A DNA stretch of 64,000 nucleotides from Gammaproteobacteria bacterium UBA2965 (GCA_002348385.1 DEBD01000028.1:127695-191694), one strand, 5' to 3'; positions 15,950 to 24,203 are shown, counted from the stretch's first letter. Notes: a model not told the origin generated them from the sequence alone. Numbers and translations: made by a program.

Positions 15950-17257
15950 ATGGAGATCATCCGCAAACAGGTCATCCAACGCGTTGATCCGGAGTCCCAG
16001 GAGCGTGGCACCACGGCGGGCCAGGCGCCCGCGCAGGAGTTGGGTACGCAACTGATTCCCAAGGAGCGCTACACGTCGGATGCGTTCATGCGGCGCGAGT
16101 GGGAAGAGATTTGGACCAAGGTCTGGCTCTTGGGTTGTCGTGAAGATCAGATTCCCCAGCCGGGCGATTTCATGTGCACCAACATCGGCACGGAGTCGGT
16201 GTTGCTGGTGCGGCAGCACGACGGAGGCGTTCGGGCGTTCTACAACGTCTGTATGCATCGGGGAAATCGACTGGCCGATGAGGGCTTGGCACACACCGAC
16301 GAGTTCAGCTGCAGCTATCACGACTGGCGCTACCAATTGGACGGGCGTTTTGCGGACATTCCAGATCTGCACACTTTTCCGCAGGGCGCCCCGCCGTGCG
16401 ACGGTTTGCGGGAGATTCCTTGTGATACATGGGCCAGCTTCGTTTGGTTCAGCCTGAACCAGGAGGTGGAACCTCTGCGCGAGTACCTGGGCGAGGTGGC
16501 TGAGCACATGGAGCACTACCACTTCGAGCGAATGGCGATGACGCGCTGGGTGACCGCTGAGTGGAACTGCAACTGGAAGGCGTCGGTAGATGCGTTCTCA
16601 GAAAGCTACCACACTGCTAGAACGCACCCGCAGTTGCTGTGGTATCTGGATGATTTCAACGTGCAGATCGACCTGTACGACAAACATAGCCGCTACCTGA
16701 TTCCCTTCGGGGTGCTAAGCCCGCGGGTGGAGTCCGCTCCGGAGATTCCGCCACCGCTGAAGGTCCTGATGAAGAACGCGGGGATAGACCCGGCCAGCTA
16801 CGAGGGATCCATTGGTGACATTAGGCAGGCCGTGCAAAAGCACATGCGTGCCAATCAGGAGAGCCTGGGCAAGGACTATTCCGATCTCAACGACGACCAA
16901 CTCACGGACGACTACAACTATCTGATCTTCCCGAACATCAATCTCAATACTCACGCCGACGACCTGATGCTGTTCCGCAATCGTCCGCACCCGAGCGATC
17001 CGAACCGGATGCTGTTCGATATCTGGATGTTCGAGTTGCTTCCCCAGGGGGAACCCTGGCCTGAGTTGCCAAAGCACGACTTCCGGCCGGAAGGCAGCCA
17101 TCGTTCCCTGGGTCTGGTGATCGATCAGGACGCGGCTAATCTGGCCTCGGTGCAGGCTGGCATGAACAGCGCTGCTTATCCCGGCCTGTGGCTATCCGAT
17201 CAGGAGCTGCGCATTCGCCACTTTCACAAGACCATTGGCGACATGGTCGGCGACTAG
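15950..17257 (+). CDS. Rieske non-heme iron oxygenase, catalytic (alpha) subunit
   Basis: A 435-residue ring-hydroxylating oxygenase alpha subunit. The Rieske 2Fe-2S ligands are C101-x-H103 (NVCMHRGNR) and C121-x2-H124 (CSYHDWRY). The mononuclear iron site lies around 205-226, with Asp and two His in SVDAFSESYHTARTH. Such enzymes use O2 and electrons from a separate reductase to hydroxylate aromatic or steroid-like substrates, or to demethylate. No beta subunit, ferredoxin or reductase gene is adjacent, so it should be a homo-oligomeric type served by a reductase encoded elsewhere. It is the third gene of the thiolase-SDR operon. Confidence 0.93.
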   Translation: MEIIRKQVIQRVDPESQERGTTAGQAPAQELGTQLIPKERYTSDAFMRREWEEIWTKVWLLGCREDQIPQPGDFMCTNIGTESVLLVRQHDGGVRAFYNVCMHRGNRLADEGLAHTDEFSCSYHDWRYQLDGRFADIPDLHTFPQGAPPCDGLREIPCDTWASFVWFSLNQEVEPLREYLGEVAEHMEHYHFERMAMTRWVTAEWNCNWKASVDAFSESYHTARTHPQLLWYLDDFNVQIDLYDKHSRYLIPFGVLSPRVESAPEIPPPLKVLMKNAGIDPASYEGSIGDIRQAVQKHMRANQESLGKDYSDLNDDQLTDDYNYLIFPNINLNTHADDLMLFRNRPHPSDPNRMLFDIWMFELLPQGEPWPELPKHDFRPEGSHRSLGLVIDQDAANLASVQAGMNSAAYPGLWLSDQELRIRHFHKTIGDMVGD

Positions 17258-17320
17258 AGCGTGCGTCTGGCAATGCGTTTCCTGCCAGGCTAGTCTCGGT
17301 GCTGGCAGCTAGGACGAGCC

Positions 17321-17614
17321 ATGGATGACCGGATGATTTCCGCGGATGCTCACATCACCAAGCATCCCGACACCTGCGTGGGCTCTATCGCCGCTGCTTG
17401 CAGAGACAAAGCGCCCAAGATTGTGGGTGGCGGCGACAAGGGTGATGTGGTCGTTATCGAAGGCATGAAACGGCCCACTGCCATGGGGCTTGTGGCGGAG
17501 ATCAGCGAAAAGCAGATGGCTCACCCGACCCGGGAGCAGAAGCGCGGGATTGTTTGTGACAACGTCGCCAGGCTGTATCAGATCAACCCCGATATCCGGG
17601 CTGCTGCGGCCTAG
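17321..17614 (+). pseudogene. Amidohydrolase-family remnant with a large internal deletion
   Basis: A 97-codon frame. Residues 1 to about 62 look like the start of a metal-dependent amidohydrolase (amidohydrolase_2 type): the ISADAHIT metal motif, RDKAPKIV and VVIEGMKRPTAMGLVAE. The last 30 residues look like the extreme C-terminus (PTREQKRGIVCDNVARLYQI). The roughly 250-300 residues that normally lie between, including most metal ligands and the catalytic Asp, are missing without a frameshift. Such hydrolases often accompany Rieske oxygenase clusters, so an ancestral full gene here is plausible. The product is almost surely inactive as a hydrolase. Confidence 0.6.
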
Positions 17615-17616
17615 GC

Positions 17617-17940
17617 GTGTCGATTCGCCTCGATAAGGAATGGAGCCCCTTGTCCGACAGCGAGCGCCTGCCGGCGCAACTGGGCGTGTTCGAGCTGGGC
17701 GACCATCGTGGGCAAATACTTCAGGTGGGCTATGCGGGTGGACGCAGCCGGTTCGGGCTGCGCGGCGCGGTGGCCGAGGCCGCTCAGGGGCTGGCAGCGG
17801 CGGATCGGTTTCGGGTGGAAGTGACCACTGCCTATCTCACTCGTTACCGGGAGTTGCTCATGGCCTATGTGGAAGATCACGGCGCCCTGCCGCCGGCCAA
17901 TGCGCCAGAGCCATCGCTGGGCCGATTGACCCGGGGATGA
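17617..17940 (+). CDS. Conserved-looking small protein of unknown function
   Basis: A 107-residue protein starting at GTG 17617, 2 bp after the stop of the amidohydrolase remnant. It has an alpha/beta character: LGVFELGDHRGQILQVGYAGGRSRFGLRGAV, then VEVTTAYLTRYRELLMAYVEDHG and a Pro-rich end. The composition and intact frame look like a real gene. I recall similar short proteins next to Rieske and acyl-CoA genes but cannot name the family with certainty. It would be the last gene of the thiolase-SDR-Rieske transcript. No signal peptide or membrane segment is seen. Confidence 0.7.
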   Translation: MSIRLDKEWSPLSDSERLPAQLGVFELGDHRGQILQVGYAGGRSRFGLRGAVAEAAQGLAAADRFRVEVTTAYLTRYRELLMAYVEDHGALPPANAPEPSLGRLTRG

Positions 17941-17970
17941 GTGGCTAGATCATCTGCTTTGCCTGGCTGC

Positions 17971-18756
17971 TCAACCGTAACTCACGCCCATTCCCGCGCG
18001 CACATCGTTGTTCACGCCGTAGGGTGGAACGGGGTAGCGCAGGCCGTTTCTTGACAACTGGTCTAGTCCGGCGATGGTCTTAGGCAAAAAATGGGGCGGT
18101 AGGGCCATTAGCAACTCGTCGTCCATCACCCCTCCATAGCGCCGCTCCGCGAAGCAGGGAATCGACAGGCTGGGCTCGCCCGTGGCCAGCGCTCGTCCCC
18201 ATGAGTCCGCGCATGCCGATTCGCCCACGCAACCCCAGCTCAGCTTCTTGTAGCCCGTCCACTGCAGCCCGTTGATGAACAGGATCATCTGCGCGGGTGT
18301 TGCATAGATGAGACAGATGTCCGGCGGGTCCAGCCGCCCGCTGGCCAATGGGCTCACCGCCATGGCCTCGTACTGCCCGCAGGGCACTACGTCCATGGCC
18401 TCCTGGTGGGCGCGCGCGTCTTCGGGCTCCTGATACCAGACGCCGCGCATGCGCTCGCCGCTCAACCACTCCTCGCTGCGCGGGTGCAGGCCGATAACCG
18501 TTGAGCACTGGGCGCCCACCAGATCGGCGGCGGTGATACCTACTGTCCAGCCGTTGCGCGAAGCCTGGCCGACGATCTGATCCGTGGTGTGGATGTCTTG
18601 CGGGCGGCGCAGGCGCGGGATCGCCATCATTTCTTCTTCGCTGGCGAACAGTTTCATGCCGATGGGTGTGGTGCGCAGTCGCAGCAGACGGTTGAGCGAG
18701 GCAACCAGTTCTACCCAGTCGAAGTGGTCCTGGTCGGTGGTAATGATCTCTGACAT
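17971..18756 (-). CDS. DUF169 family protein
   Basis: A 261-residue soluble protein matching DUF169. Landmarks are LNRLLRLRTTPIGMKLF near the N-terminus, the GQASRNGWTVGITAADLVGAQCSTVIGL segment, a CGQYEAMAVSPLASGRLDPPDICLIYATPAQM core, and YKKLSWGCVGESACADSW with conserved Cys. The conserved cysteines suggest metal or cofactor binding, but no reaction is established for the family. Members are often found near aromatic or steroid catabolic genes. It faces the previous operon tail to tail. Confidence 0.85.
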   Translation of the reverse strand: MSEIITTDQDHFDWVELVASLNRLLRLRTTPIGMKLFASEEEMMAIPRLRRPQDIHTTDQIVGQASRNGWTVGITAADLVGAQCSTVIGLHPRSEEWLSGERMRGVWYQEPEDARAHQEAMDVVPCGQYEAMAVSPLASGRLDPPDICLIYATPAQMILFINGLQWTGYKKLSWGCVGESACADSWGRALATGEPSLSIPCFAERRYGGVMDDELLMALPPHFLPKTIAGLDQLSRNGLRYPVPPYGVNNDVRAGMGVSYG

Positions 18757-18830
18757 TGGATGGGTTTCCTCTCAGGTGGCGTGACAATCGGTCTCGTGTC
18801 TGCGGGTGCTCCAAGAATCTACAGGATTGG

Positions 18831-19607
18831 ATGCCAAGAGCAACGGCGGTTTATTATCCGCCGCTACGTCGTGGGTTGGATGGTCTGTTGAGCCGTTCGT
18901 TGGGTTGGTTTCTGCTTTTTCTGTTGGTGCTAGGGGCCGTGGCAGCCATCGTCTTGCGGTATCTGGGGCCCACCATGATCGGGCTGGCCTTCGACGATGA
19001 TCAGCGGGATGCGCCCTACTACCTGGTAAGCCTGGTAAAGCGCGATGAAGCCGCGTCTGGTACCCAGGGTTTCGCTGCCCAGTTGGCGCAACTGGTCGCG
19101 GCGGAGGAGGGCCATTTGCTCTGGCGTGGCGTCACGCTGCAGGTGGCCGAAGGGCGCATGCGAGACGAATGGCAGGGCATGTGGTTGTTCGAGTTCGCGC
19201 GCGGTGGTGGTGTCGTGGAGATGCTGACGGGGTCGGGCTATCGCACGGTTGCAGACAGCTATGCAGGCTCCAAGCGGCTGATCTTGGGCACGCGCACGGC
19301 CCCAGATGGTCTCGCGGGGACGGGGGCGGCGGTGATGAGCTTGTTCGAGGTGAAACAGCAGCATGAATTCGCCGGCGAAGTCCGAGCGCTGGCTGCCAAT
19401 CTGGTCTCCTTTCAGGGCAGCCTAATCTGGGATGCGCCGGTTGCCGACCTGGAGGGCAACGCACCGTTCAATCGGTTGCTGGTGTTCGAGTTTGTCAGCC
19501 GCGCGTCGGCTGAAGCCTGGCTGCGGGATCCGCAAACGGTGACTCAACGCGCGTTGATTAGGCGGGTGGCGAGTAGTGCTGTTACGCTAGTGCTACAACC
19601 CTCCTAG
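18831..19607 (+). CDS. Membrane-anchored protein of unknown function
   Basis: A 258-residue protein from ATG 18831; the longer open frame upstream overlaps the divergent DUF169 gene and lacks support. A single transmembrane helix (LGWFLLFLLVLGAVAAIVL, about residues 22-40) anchors a periplasmic domain. That domain seems to hold two similar halves, each with a strand ending in a Phe-Glu-Phe motif (WLFEFARGGGVVEML and LLVFEFVSRASAEAWL), reminiscent of tandem ferredoxin-like or DUF1330-like folds. I do not recognise a named family. The downstream CarS-like gene begins 9 bp after its stop. Confidence 0.65.
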   Translation: MPRATAVYYPPLRRGLDGLLSRSLGWFLLFLLVLGAVAAIVLRYLGPTMIGLAFDDDQRDAPYYLVSLVKRDEAASGTQGFAAQLAQLVAAEEGHLLWRGVTLQVAEGRMRDEWQGMWLFEFARGGGVVEMLTGSGYRTVADSYAGSKRLILGTRTAPDGLAGTGAAVMSLFEVKQQHEFAGEVRALAANLVSFQGSLIWDAPVADLEGNAPFNRLLVFEFVSRASAEAWLRDPQTVTQRALIRRVASSAVTLVLQPS

Positions 19608-19616
19608 ACGTCGTTG

Positions 19617-20111
19617 GTGACACTGCAAATCGACATTGCGCTGAGCCTGCTGCTGTTGCTGTTCGTAGCCAACGGAGGGCCGGTAATGGCCAAATGGCTG
19701 CTTGGGGACCGACTGGCGTTTCCCTTGGACGGCGGCCTGCGCTTTTTCGATGGCGGGCCGCTGCTCGGCCCGAGCAAGACGGTGCGGGGGTTGCTGGTGG
19801 GCGTCGTCGCGGGCGCCGCGGTGGCGCCGTTGGTGAACATTTCCTGGCGGCTGGCAGCCGTGTTCGCGCTGGCCTCGTTGGTGGGGGACGCGCTATCGAG
19901 TTTCGCCAAGCGTCGCCTGCGCATTCCTTCCAGTGGGCGTGCGGTAGGCCTTGATCAGATCCCCGAAGCACTGCTACCGCTGTGGCTGTTCCGCGAACCG
20001 CTGGGGTTGGATGTGTGGTCGGTGCTGCTGCTGGTGGCGGCGTTCGGCGTCGGCGGGACGGCCCTGTCGCGGGTCATGTTCCGGTTCGGCTTGCGCGATC
20101 GCCCTTACTGA
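19617..20111 (+). CDS. CarS-like CDP-alcohol synthase family membrane protein
   Basis: A 164-residue integral membrane protein with about five hydrophobic segments. GPLLGPSKTVRGLLVG near residues 44-60, LVGDALSSFAKRRLRI near 87-102 and GLDQIPEALLPLW near 110-122 are the hallmark motifs of the CDP-archaeol synthase (CarS/DUF46) family, which transfers CMP to a lipid alcohol phosphate. In bacteria such homologues are of uncertain function. The start is GTG 19617 or the adjacent TTG 19614; no clear Shine-Dalgarno precedes either. Its end overlaps the convergent metallophosphoesterase by 38 bp. Confidence 0.78.
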   Translation: MTLQIDIALSLLLLLFVANGGPVMAKWLLGDRLAFPLDGGLRFFDGGPLLGPSKTVRGLLVGVVAGAAVAPLVNISWRLAAVFALASLVGDALSSFAKRRLRIPSSGRAVGLDQIPEALLPLWLFREPLGLDVWSVLLLVAAFGVGGTALSRVMFRFGLRDRPY

Positions 20112-21060
20112 GTGTGTGCACCGTGACTTCCGGCGGGCAATTGAAGCGCACGTCCACCATCGACGAGCCCGCGCCGGCAGACGTATAGCCGCACATCTGG
20201 GCGTGGCGCCAGTTGCCTTTGGCGAAGCTTCGCGGCACGCGCGCCAGCGCAACGATGGGATAGCCGCCGGGGAGGCAAACCTGACCCCCGTGAGTGTGTC
20301 CGCACAGCAACAAGTCGGCGCCCGCATGGGCTGCCTGCCGATATACCTCCGGCGTGTGAGACAACAGGATGCTGCAAGCATCCCATGGTACGTCTTGCAG
20401 CGCTTTTTCCATGTTGTGCGCGCCGAAGAAGTGCGCATCGTCGATGCCGGCAATGTATACCTTGTCAGCGCCAACCGCATGGCAGACGTTTTCGTTCATC
20501 AGCACCTGAATGCCCAGGTCTTCGAAGTCCAGCAGCATTCGGACGCTGTCGTGATTGCCCAGCACGGCGTAGACGGGGCCGTTCAGGTGCTCGCGTAGCC
20601 GACGCATCCCCGACACCACGGTTGTGTAGTTGCCGAAGGTCCGAAAGCGGTAGTCCCCAGTCAACACGCATAGATCGTAGTCCAGGCCTGCCACGCAATC
20701 GTTCAGGCGCTCGACGATGTCGTCGCTCATGTCCAGGTGCAGGTCCGACAGATGCAAGATCTTCAGCCCGTCACAACCCTCGGGCAGCCCCGCTAGGGCG
20801 ACGCTGTTGTGGTGAGTGGCGATGAGGTGCGCGTTGCGGCGCCCGCGCTTATAGGTACCGCTGAGCTTGAATGCTCCGCGCAGCATACCGTGCGCCGAAT
20901 ACCAGTTTTCCGGGTGGAAGAAGCCGATGCCGCCGCCAAAGATTTTGGACTCGTGCTCTGCTTCCAGCCCCAGGCGTTGCCGTGCGTGAATAGTCCCAAG
21001 GCGCGCCTCCAGGCGCTTGACCATCTGCTTGCCTATTCGATTGCCCGCCCCGCATTCCAT
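20074..21060 (-). CDS. Calcineurin-like metallophosphoesterase
   Basis: A 328-residue phosphoesterase. The five metal-site motifs are in order: LHLSDLHLDMS (Asp and His), VLTGDYRF (Asp), VLGNHDS (Asn-His), LLSHTPE (His) and LLCGHTHGGQ (His-x-His), spanning about residues 95-265. The order and spacing match the YkuE/YaeI-like membrane-associated group thought to act on lipid phosphates such as UDP-diacylglucosamine, though the N-terminal 90 residues are soluble and basic rather than a membrane helix. ATG 21060 was chosen over one five codons earlier because AGGAG sits at the right distance. Its 3' end overlaps the CarS-like gene. Confidence 0.88.
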   Translation of the reverse strand: MECGAGNRIGKQMVKRLEARLGTIHARQRLGLEAEHESKIFGGGIGFFHPENWYSAHGMLRGAFKLSGTYKRGRRNAHLIATHHNSVALAGLPEGCDGLKILHLSDLHLDMSDDIVERLNDCVAGLDYDLCVLTGDYRFRTFGNYTTVVSGMRRLREHLNGPVYAVLGNHDSVRMLLDFEDLGIQVLMNENVCHAVGADKVYIAGIDDAHFFGAHNMEKALQDVPWDACSILLSHTPEVYRQAAHAGADLLLCGHTHGGQVCLPGGYPIVALARVPRSFAKGNWRHAQMCGYTSAGAGSSMVDVRFNCPPEVTVHTLSKGDRASRTGT

Positions 21061-21215
21061 GCGGCACTCCTGCATGAGACCTGGGAGAATTTTAAGGGCC
21101 CGGGAAAATTGTGAGCGTAACCACGTCCCATTGTGGGCAACGTTGCTGGGTCCGAGGGCGTTTCCTGGGGCTCCGCTTCGTCTATTATCGGGAAAACTAG
21201 ATTGGGAGTGGGACC

Positions 21216-22124
21216 ATGGGATACCAGGACATCATCTACGAGACCGACGACCGGTTGGCTTTCATCACGCTCAACCGGCCCGAGAAGCTGAATGCGCTAA
21301 GCAATAATCTGCGTGGCGAGCTCATGGACGCCATGCGCACCGCCGAGCACGACGAAGCCATTGGCGTGATCGTGTTGAAGGCCGCGGGCCGTTCCTTTTG
21401 CTCCGGTTACGACCTCGCCGGTACTCCCGTACCGGAAGACGCCGAGCATGTGGATCCGCGCTCTCAGCTACCGCTGACGGGCACCACCCACCCGGGGGCC
21501 GTGCAGTGGTCACGCCACGTGGTGATGACCAACTGGACCATCTGGGAGCTGGCCAAACCCGTGGTGGCCCAGATTCAGGGGCACTGCCTGGCTGGCGGTA
21601 CTGAGCTGGCCACCACGTGCGACTTCCGCATCTGCGCGAAAGACGCGCAGATCGGCTATCCGCCGGTGCGAGCCATGACCACCATGGACATGATGTGGAC
21701 CCCTTGGCACATGCCGCCGGCGAAGGCACGGGAGTTTGCCTACATGGGAGACTCCATCTCTGGCGAGGAGATGGCGCATTGGGGTTGGGCGAACTACGCG
21801 GTGGACAAAGAGGAGTTAGACGATTTCACCGAGAAATTCGCTCGGCGCATGAGCCACATCGACAACGAGATGCTGATGTACTCGAAGCGGGCCGTGAACC
21901 GGCAGTTTGAAACCATGGGCATCCGCGAGGCGCTGCATTCGGGTACCGAAATCCAGGCGTTGAGCTCTCAGCGTAAGGCGGCAGCCGAGTGGGGCAAGCG
22001 AGTACGGGAAGGTGGCCTGAAGGCGGCCTTGGAGTGGCGTGACGGCCCGTTCAGAGATTTTCGCGGAGCCTATGACAGCGCGCCCAAGCAGCGCCCCGTT
22101 GCCGGGACGGAATCCGACGACTAG
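21216..22124 (+). CDS. Enoyl-CoA hydratase/isomerase (crotonase) family protein
   Basis: A 302-residue crotonase-fold protein. The N-terminal AFITLNRPEKLNALS, the oxyanion-hole segment GRSFCSGYDL near 66-75, and the second oxyanion motif IQGHCLAGGTELATTCDFRI near 120-140 are clear. The usual catalytic Glu region reads QIGYPPVRAMTTMDM rather than the LGLIPG-type loop of hydratases, so the reaction may differ, and an insertion of about 25 residues (VPEDAEHVDPRSQLP...) follows the first oxyanion motif. The longer C-terminus (about 60 residues) is typical of 300-residue members. ATG 21216 has GGGAGTGG upstream. Confidence 0.88.
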   Translation: MGYQDIIYETDDRLAFITLNRPEKLNALSNNLRGELMDAMRTAEHDEAIGVIVLKAAGRSFCSGYDLAGTPVPEDAEHVDPRSQLPLTGTTHPGAVQWSRHVVMTNWTIWELAKPVVAQIQGHCLAGGTELATTCDFRICAKDAQIGYPPVRAMTTMDMMWTPWHMPPAKAREFAYMGDSISGEEMAHWGWANYAVDKEELDDFTEKFARRMSHIDNEMLMYSKRAVNRQFETMGIREALHSGTEIQALSSQRKAAAEWGKRVREGGLKAALEWRDGPFRDFRGAYDSAPKQRPVAGTESDD

Positions 22125-22154
22125 AGACGGCGGAAATCGGAGGGCGGCTGCGCC

Positions 22155-22682
22155 ATGGCATCTAGCACGTTGAAGACCATGTTGGGTTTCGTTAGGTCGA
22201 TGTGGGCGCGCCGCACGCCATTTGGTTCCACCTCGGATGACGTTGAGGGGATATACAACTACTTGGACATCGAGTCGCTGTTTGCGACCTCGGGCCAACC
22301 GGATGAGCGGCAGTTCGAGCTGATACGCGAGGCGGGATTTGAAACGGTGGTCAATCTCGCGCCCGAAAGCGTGCTGGAGAACAGCCTCATTGATGAGGCA
22401 AGTCTGCTGGCGGGGCTCGGTCTGGAATACATACACATTCCCGTGGACTTCAAGAATCCCACCCAGGATGACTTCGACAACTTCGTGCGCAGCGTCCAGG
22501 AACGTGCCCACAAAAAGATCTGGGTCCACTGTGCGGCCAACATGCGCGTGTCGGCGTTTGTCTACAAATACCGTTGCTCGGTGTTGGGAGAGCAGGAAGC
22601 GGTGGCCAAATCGGACCTCGATAGAATCTGGGAGCCGTTTGGCGTGTGGAAGAGCTTTCTTTGGGGGCCGGGTACGGAGTAG
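22155..22682 (+). CDS. Tyrosine-phosphatase-like (DUF442-type) protein
   Basis: A 175-residue protein. Its core YLDIESLFATSGQPDERQFELIREAGFETVVNLAP and later HIPVDFKNPTQDDFDNFV match the bacterial phosphatase group related to beta-lactamase-hydrolase-like domains. The P-loop is VHCAANMRVSAF near residue 124, so Cys and Arg are separated by four residues instead of the classic five; related bacterial proteins share this CAANMR form, to my recollection. Catalysis is uncertain. It begins 30 bp after the crotonase stop on the same strand. Confidence 0.78.
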   Translation: MASSTLKTMLGFVRSMWARRTPFGSTSDDVEGIYNYLDIESLFATSGQPDERQFELIREAGFETVVNLAPESVLENSLIDEASLLAGLGLEYIHIPVDFKNPTQDDFDNFVRSVQERAHKKIWVHCAANMRVSAFVYKYRCSVLGEQEAVAKSDLDRIWEPFGVWKSFLWGPGTE

Positions 22683-23148
22683 CGGATAAGCTGGGGGGTG
22701 GTTGGCGCCGTTGGCGAGATTCATGCAGCCATCTTTTTTCGCGCCTCCGGGATCGGCCGGTATCTTCACCATGGCGGCTCATGGGCCGCAGCTGGTCACG
22801 AGTTGGGCTTCAGAAAGATTGATATTTCGTCTTCGTGCCCGTACCACCATCTTGCACCTTGTGGCTCGCATCCACTTACGGATCCCATGTGGTCTTCGAA
22901 TTCGTCCACGATGGAGGACCGGAATATCGCATCACCAAAATCCGGTAACTGCATGCCAACTCCGATGCAATGGCCTGGGCTTAAGCACGTGTGCGAAGCG
23001 TTGGTGCAGTGGGGTCCGTTGCCAAGGCACTGGATGACGTGATGCTGTCTGGATTACTGAGAAAGCGAAAACAAGATGATCGGCGGCCTCAACGACCCTG
23101 GTAGGATATTCCAGCGCCATCTGAATAGATGGCTTGAACAGGAACGAA
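22683..23148. other. Gene-poor stretch, possibly with a decayed phosphatase fragment
   Basis: About 470 bp without a convincing gene. One frame from roughly 22850 to a TAA at 22946 reads a protein-like stretch ending YGSHVVFEFVHDGGPEYR, which resembles the C-terminal strands of histidine acid phosphatases; the frame beyond that stop continues protein-like (HANSDAMAWA) with another stop. It may be the tail of a lost gene, but this is weak. A perfect hairpin GCCATCTGAATAGATGGC (7-bp stem) lies at 23116-23133 in what would be the leader of the next gene. Confidence 0.4.
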
Positions 23149-23174
23149 GGAAAGGAAAGGAAAGGAAAGGAAAG
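23149..23174 (+). repeat. (GGAAA)5 simple repeat serving as Shine-Dalgarno tract
   Basis: Five head-to-tail GGAAA units plus one G end 6 bp before the ATG of the small exported protein at 23181. The tract is polypurine and each unit offers a GGA core for ribosome binding, so copy-number change by slippage would alter start-codon spacing only through units lost or gained next to the ATG. No other pentanucleotide run of this kind was noticed in the window. Confidence 0.85.
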
Positions 23175-23180
23175 TTAACC

Positions 23181-23453
23181 ATGAAGAACCAGATCCGCGC
23201 GCTCGTCGTTGTATCCGTACTTGCCAGTGGTTCCGTGCAAGCTGCTGAACAGTTCGATCGGGGCACGTGCGCTTCCATCAAAGGGGCCGTAGAGCTTTTT
23301 CTCGCGTTAGCCGATGCGAAATTCAAGGAACAGGAGAGCCTCAGGAACAACGATGCGATCGCGGCTGCAGATGAAGCATTTAAAGTGGCCGCAGCGTTTA
23401 GCGACCTCGTCGAGAATTACGCAACGGCCTACGCGGCGTTCTGCAAGCCATAG
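23181..23453 (+). CDS. Small exported helical protein
   Basis: A 90-residue protein with a clear Sec signal, MKNQIRALVVVSVLASGSVQA, and cleavage before AEQF. The mature 69 residues have two Cys, one near each end (RGTCAS and AFCKP), which could form a disulfide, and are otherwise Ala-rich and helical (IKGAVELFLALADAKFKEQ, AAADEAFKVAAAFSDLVE). I do not recognise a family. The ATG at 23181 was chosen for the signal peptide; the longer frame upstream runs through the GGAAA repeat that provides its ribosome-binding site. Confidence 0.75.
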   Translation: MKNQIRALVVVSVLASGSVQAAEQFDRGTCASIKGAVELFLALADAKFKEQESLRNNDAIAAADEAFKVAAAFSDLVENYATAYAAFCKP

Positions 23454-23476
23454 CTCAAATGACCGGTTGTTCCTTC

Positions 23477-24166
23477 TCACACGTCGTCTTCAATAGGCTG
23501 CGTTGCGGATATGCGTGGCAGCCGCGCTTGCCAGTGGAAGATATGGGCGGTGGTGAACTCGTCGAACTCTCCAAGATTAGGAAAGGTGAGCGCGTTGATG
23601 GTGGTTAGCTCGCGGTAGTCCGGGTCGGGCAGTACGGTGATGCGGGTGTCTGCCACCAGCACTTCCGACGCGTGCTGCTGCGCCAACCCGAGCAGCGGCA
23701 GGTTCTGCTTGTCGTATAGGACGTCTGCCATCAGCACGATGTCGCAGCGTTGCGGAAGTGTTGCGCTGATCTGTATGTCCACACCGTTTAGTTCGGCATT
23801 GGTGGCGCTAGCCAGTCTGGCGTCGGGGTCGGTATCGCAAGCAAGCACGCTTGATGCGCCGGCGAGTGCCGCCGCAATGCCGGCGATGCCAGAGCCTGAG
23901 CCTAGATCCACGACGGATTTCCCCTGTACCCATTGCGGTTCCTGCAGTAGTAATTGAGCCAGCGCCGCACCGCTACCCCAGCACAAACACCAGTATGCGG
24001 GGTTGGCGAGCACCTGGTGCATCACGTCCCCGGGTAGGGGCCCGGTGGGGAAATCGGCGTTGATCAACGCCAGGCTGATGTGCTCGCAGCCGGGCAGCGC
24101 AACGGGTTCGATGCGCGCCATGGGCAGCGTGGCTTGCAGTCGCGTTTGTAGTGCAGAGATCCCCAT
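23477..24166 (-). CDS. METTL20/ETFB-lysine-type protein methyltransferase
   Basis: A 229-residue class I methyltransferase of the Methyltransf_16 / nicotinamide-N-methyltransferase-like group. Motif I is VVDLGSGSGIAGIAAALAGA near 82-101, motif II is VLACDTDPDA near 103-112, and the post-motif DIVLMADVLYDKQN near 137-150 resembles the D(V/A)LYD signature of lysine methyltransferases in this clade. The upstream YWCLCWGSGAALAQ matches the FW..W.sG..la pattern seen there. Bacterial homologues methylate the electron-transfer flavoprotein beta subunit or ribosomal protein L7/L12; which applies here is unknown. Confidence 0.82.
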   Translation of the reverse strand: MGISALQTRLQATLPMARIEPVALPGCEHISLALINADFPTGPLPGDVMHQVLANPAYWCLCWGSGAALAQLLLQEPQWVQGKSVVDLGSGSGIAGIAAALAGASSVLACDTDPDARLASATNAELNGVDIQISATLPQRCDIVLMADVLYDKQNLPLLGLAQQHASEVLVADTRITVLPDPDYRELTTINALTFPNLGEFDEFTTAHIFHWQARLPRISATQPIEDDV

Positions 24167-24203
24167 CGAGCGTGACCGGCCGGTGACGGGGGCAAGTGTA
24201 GCG

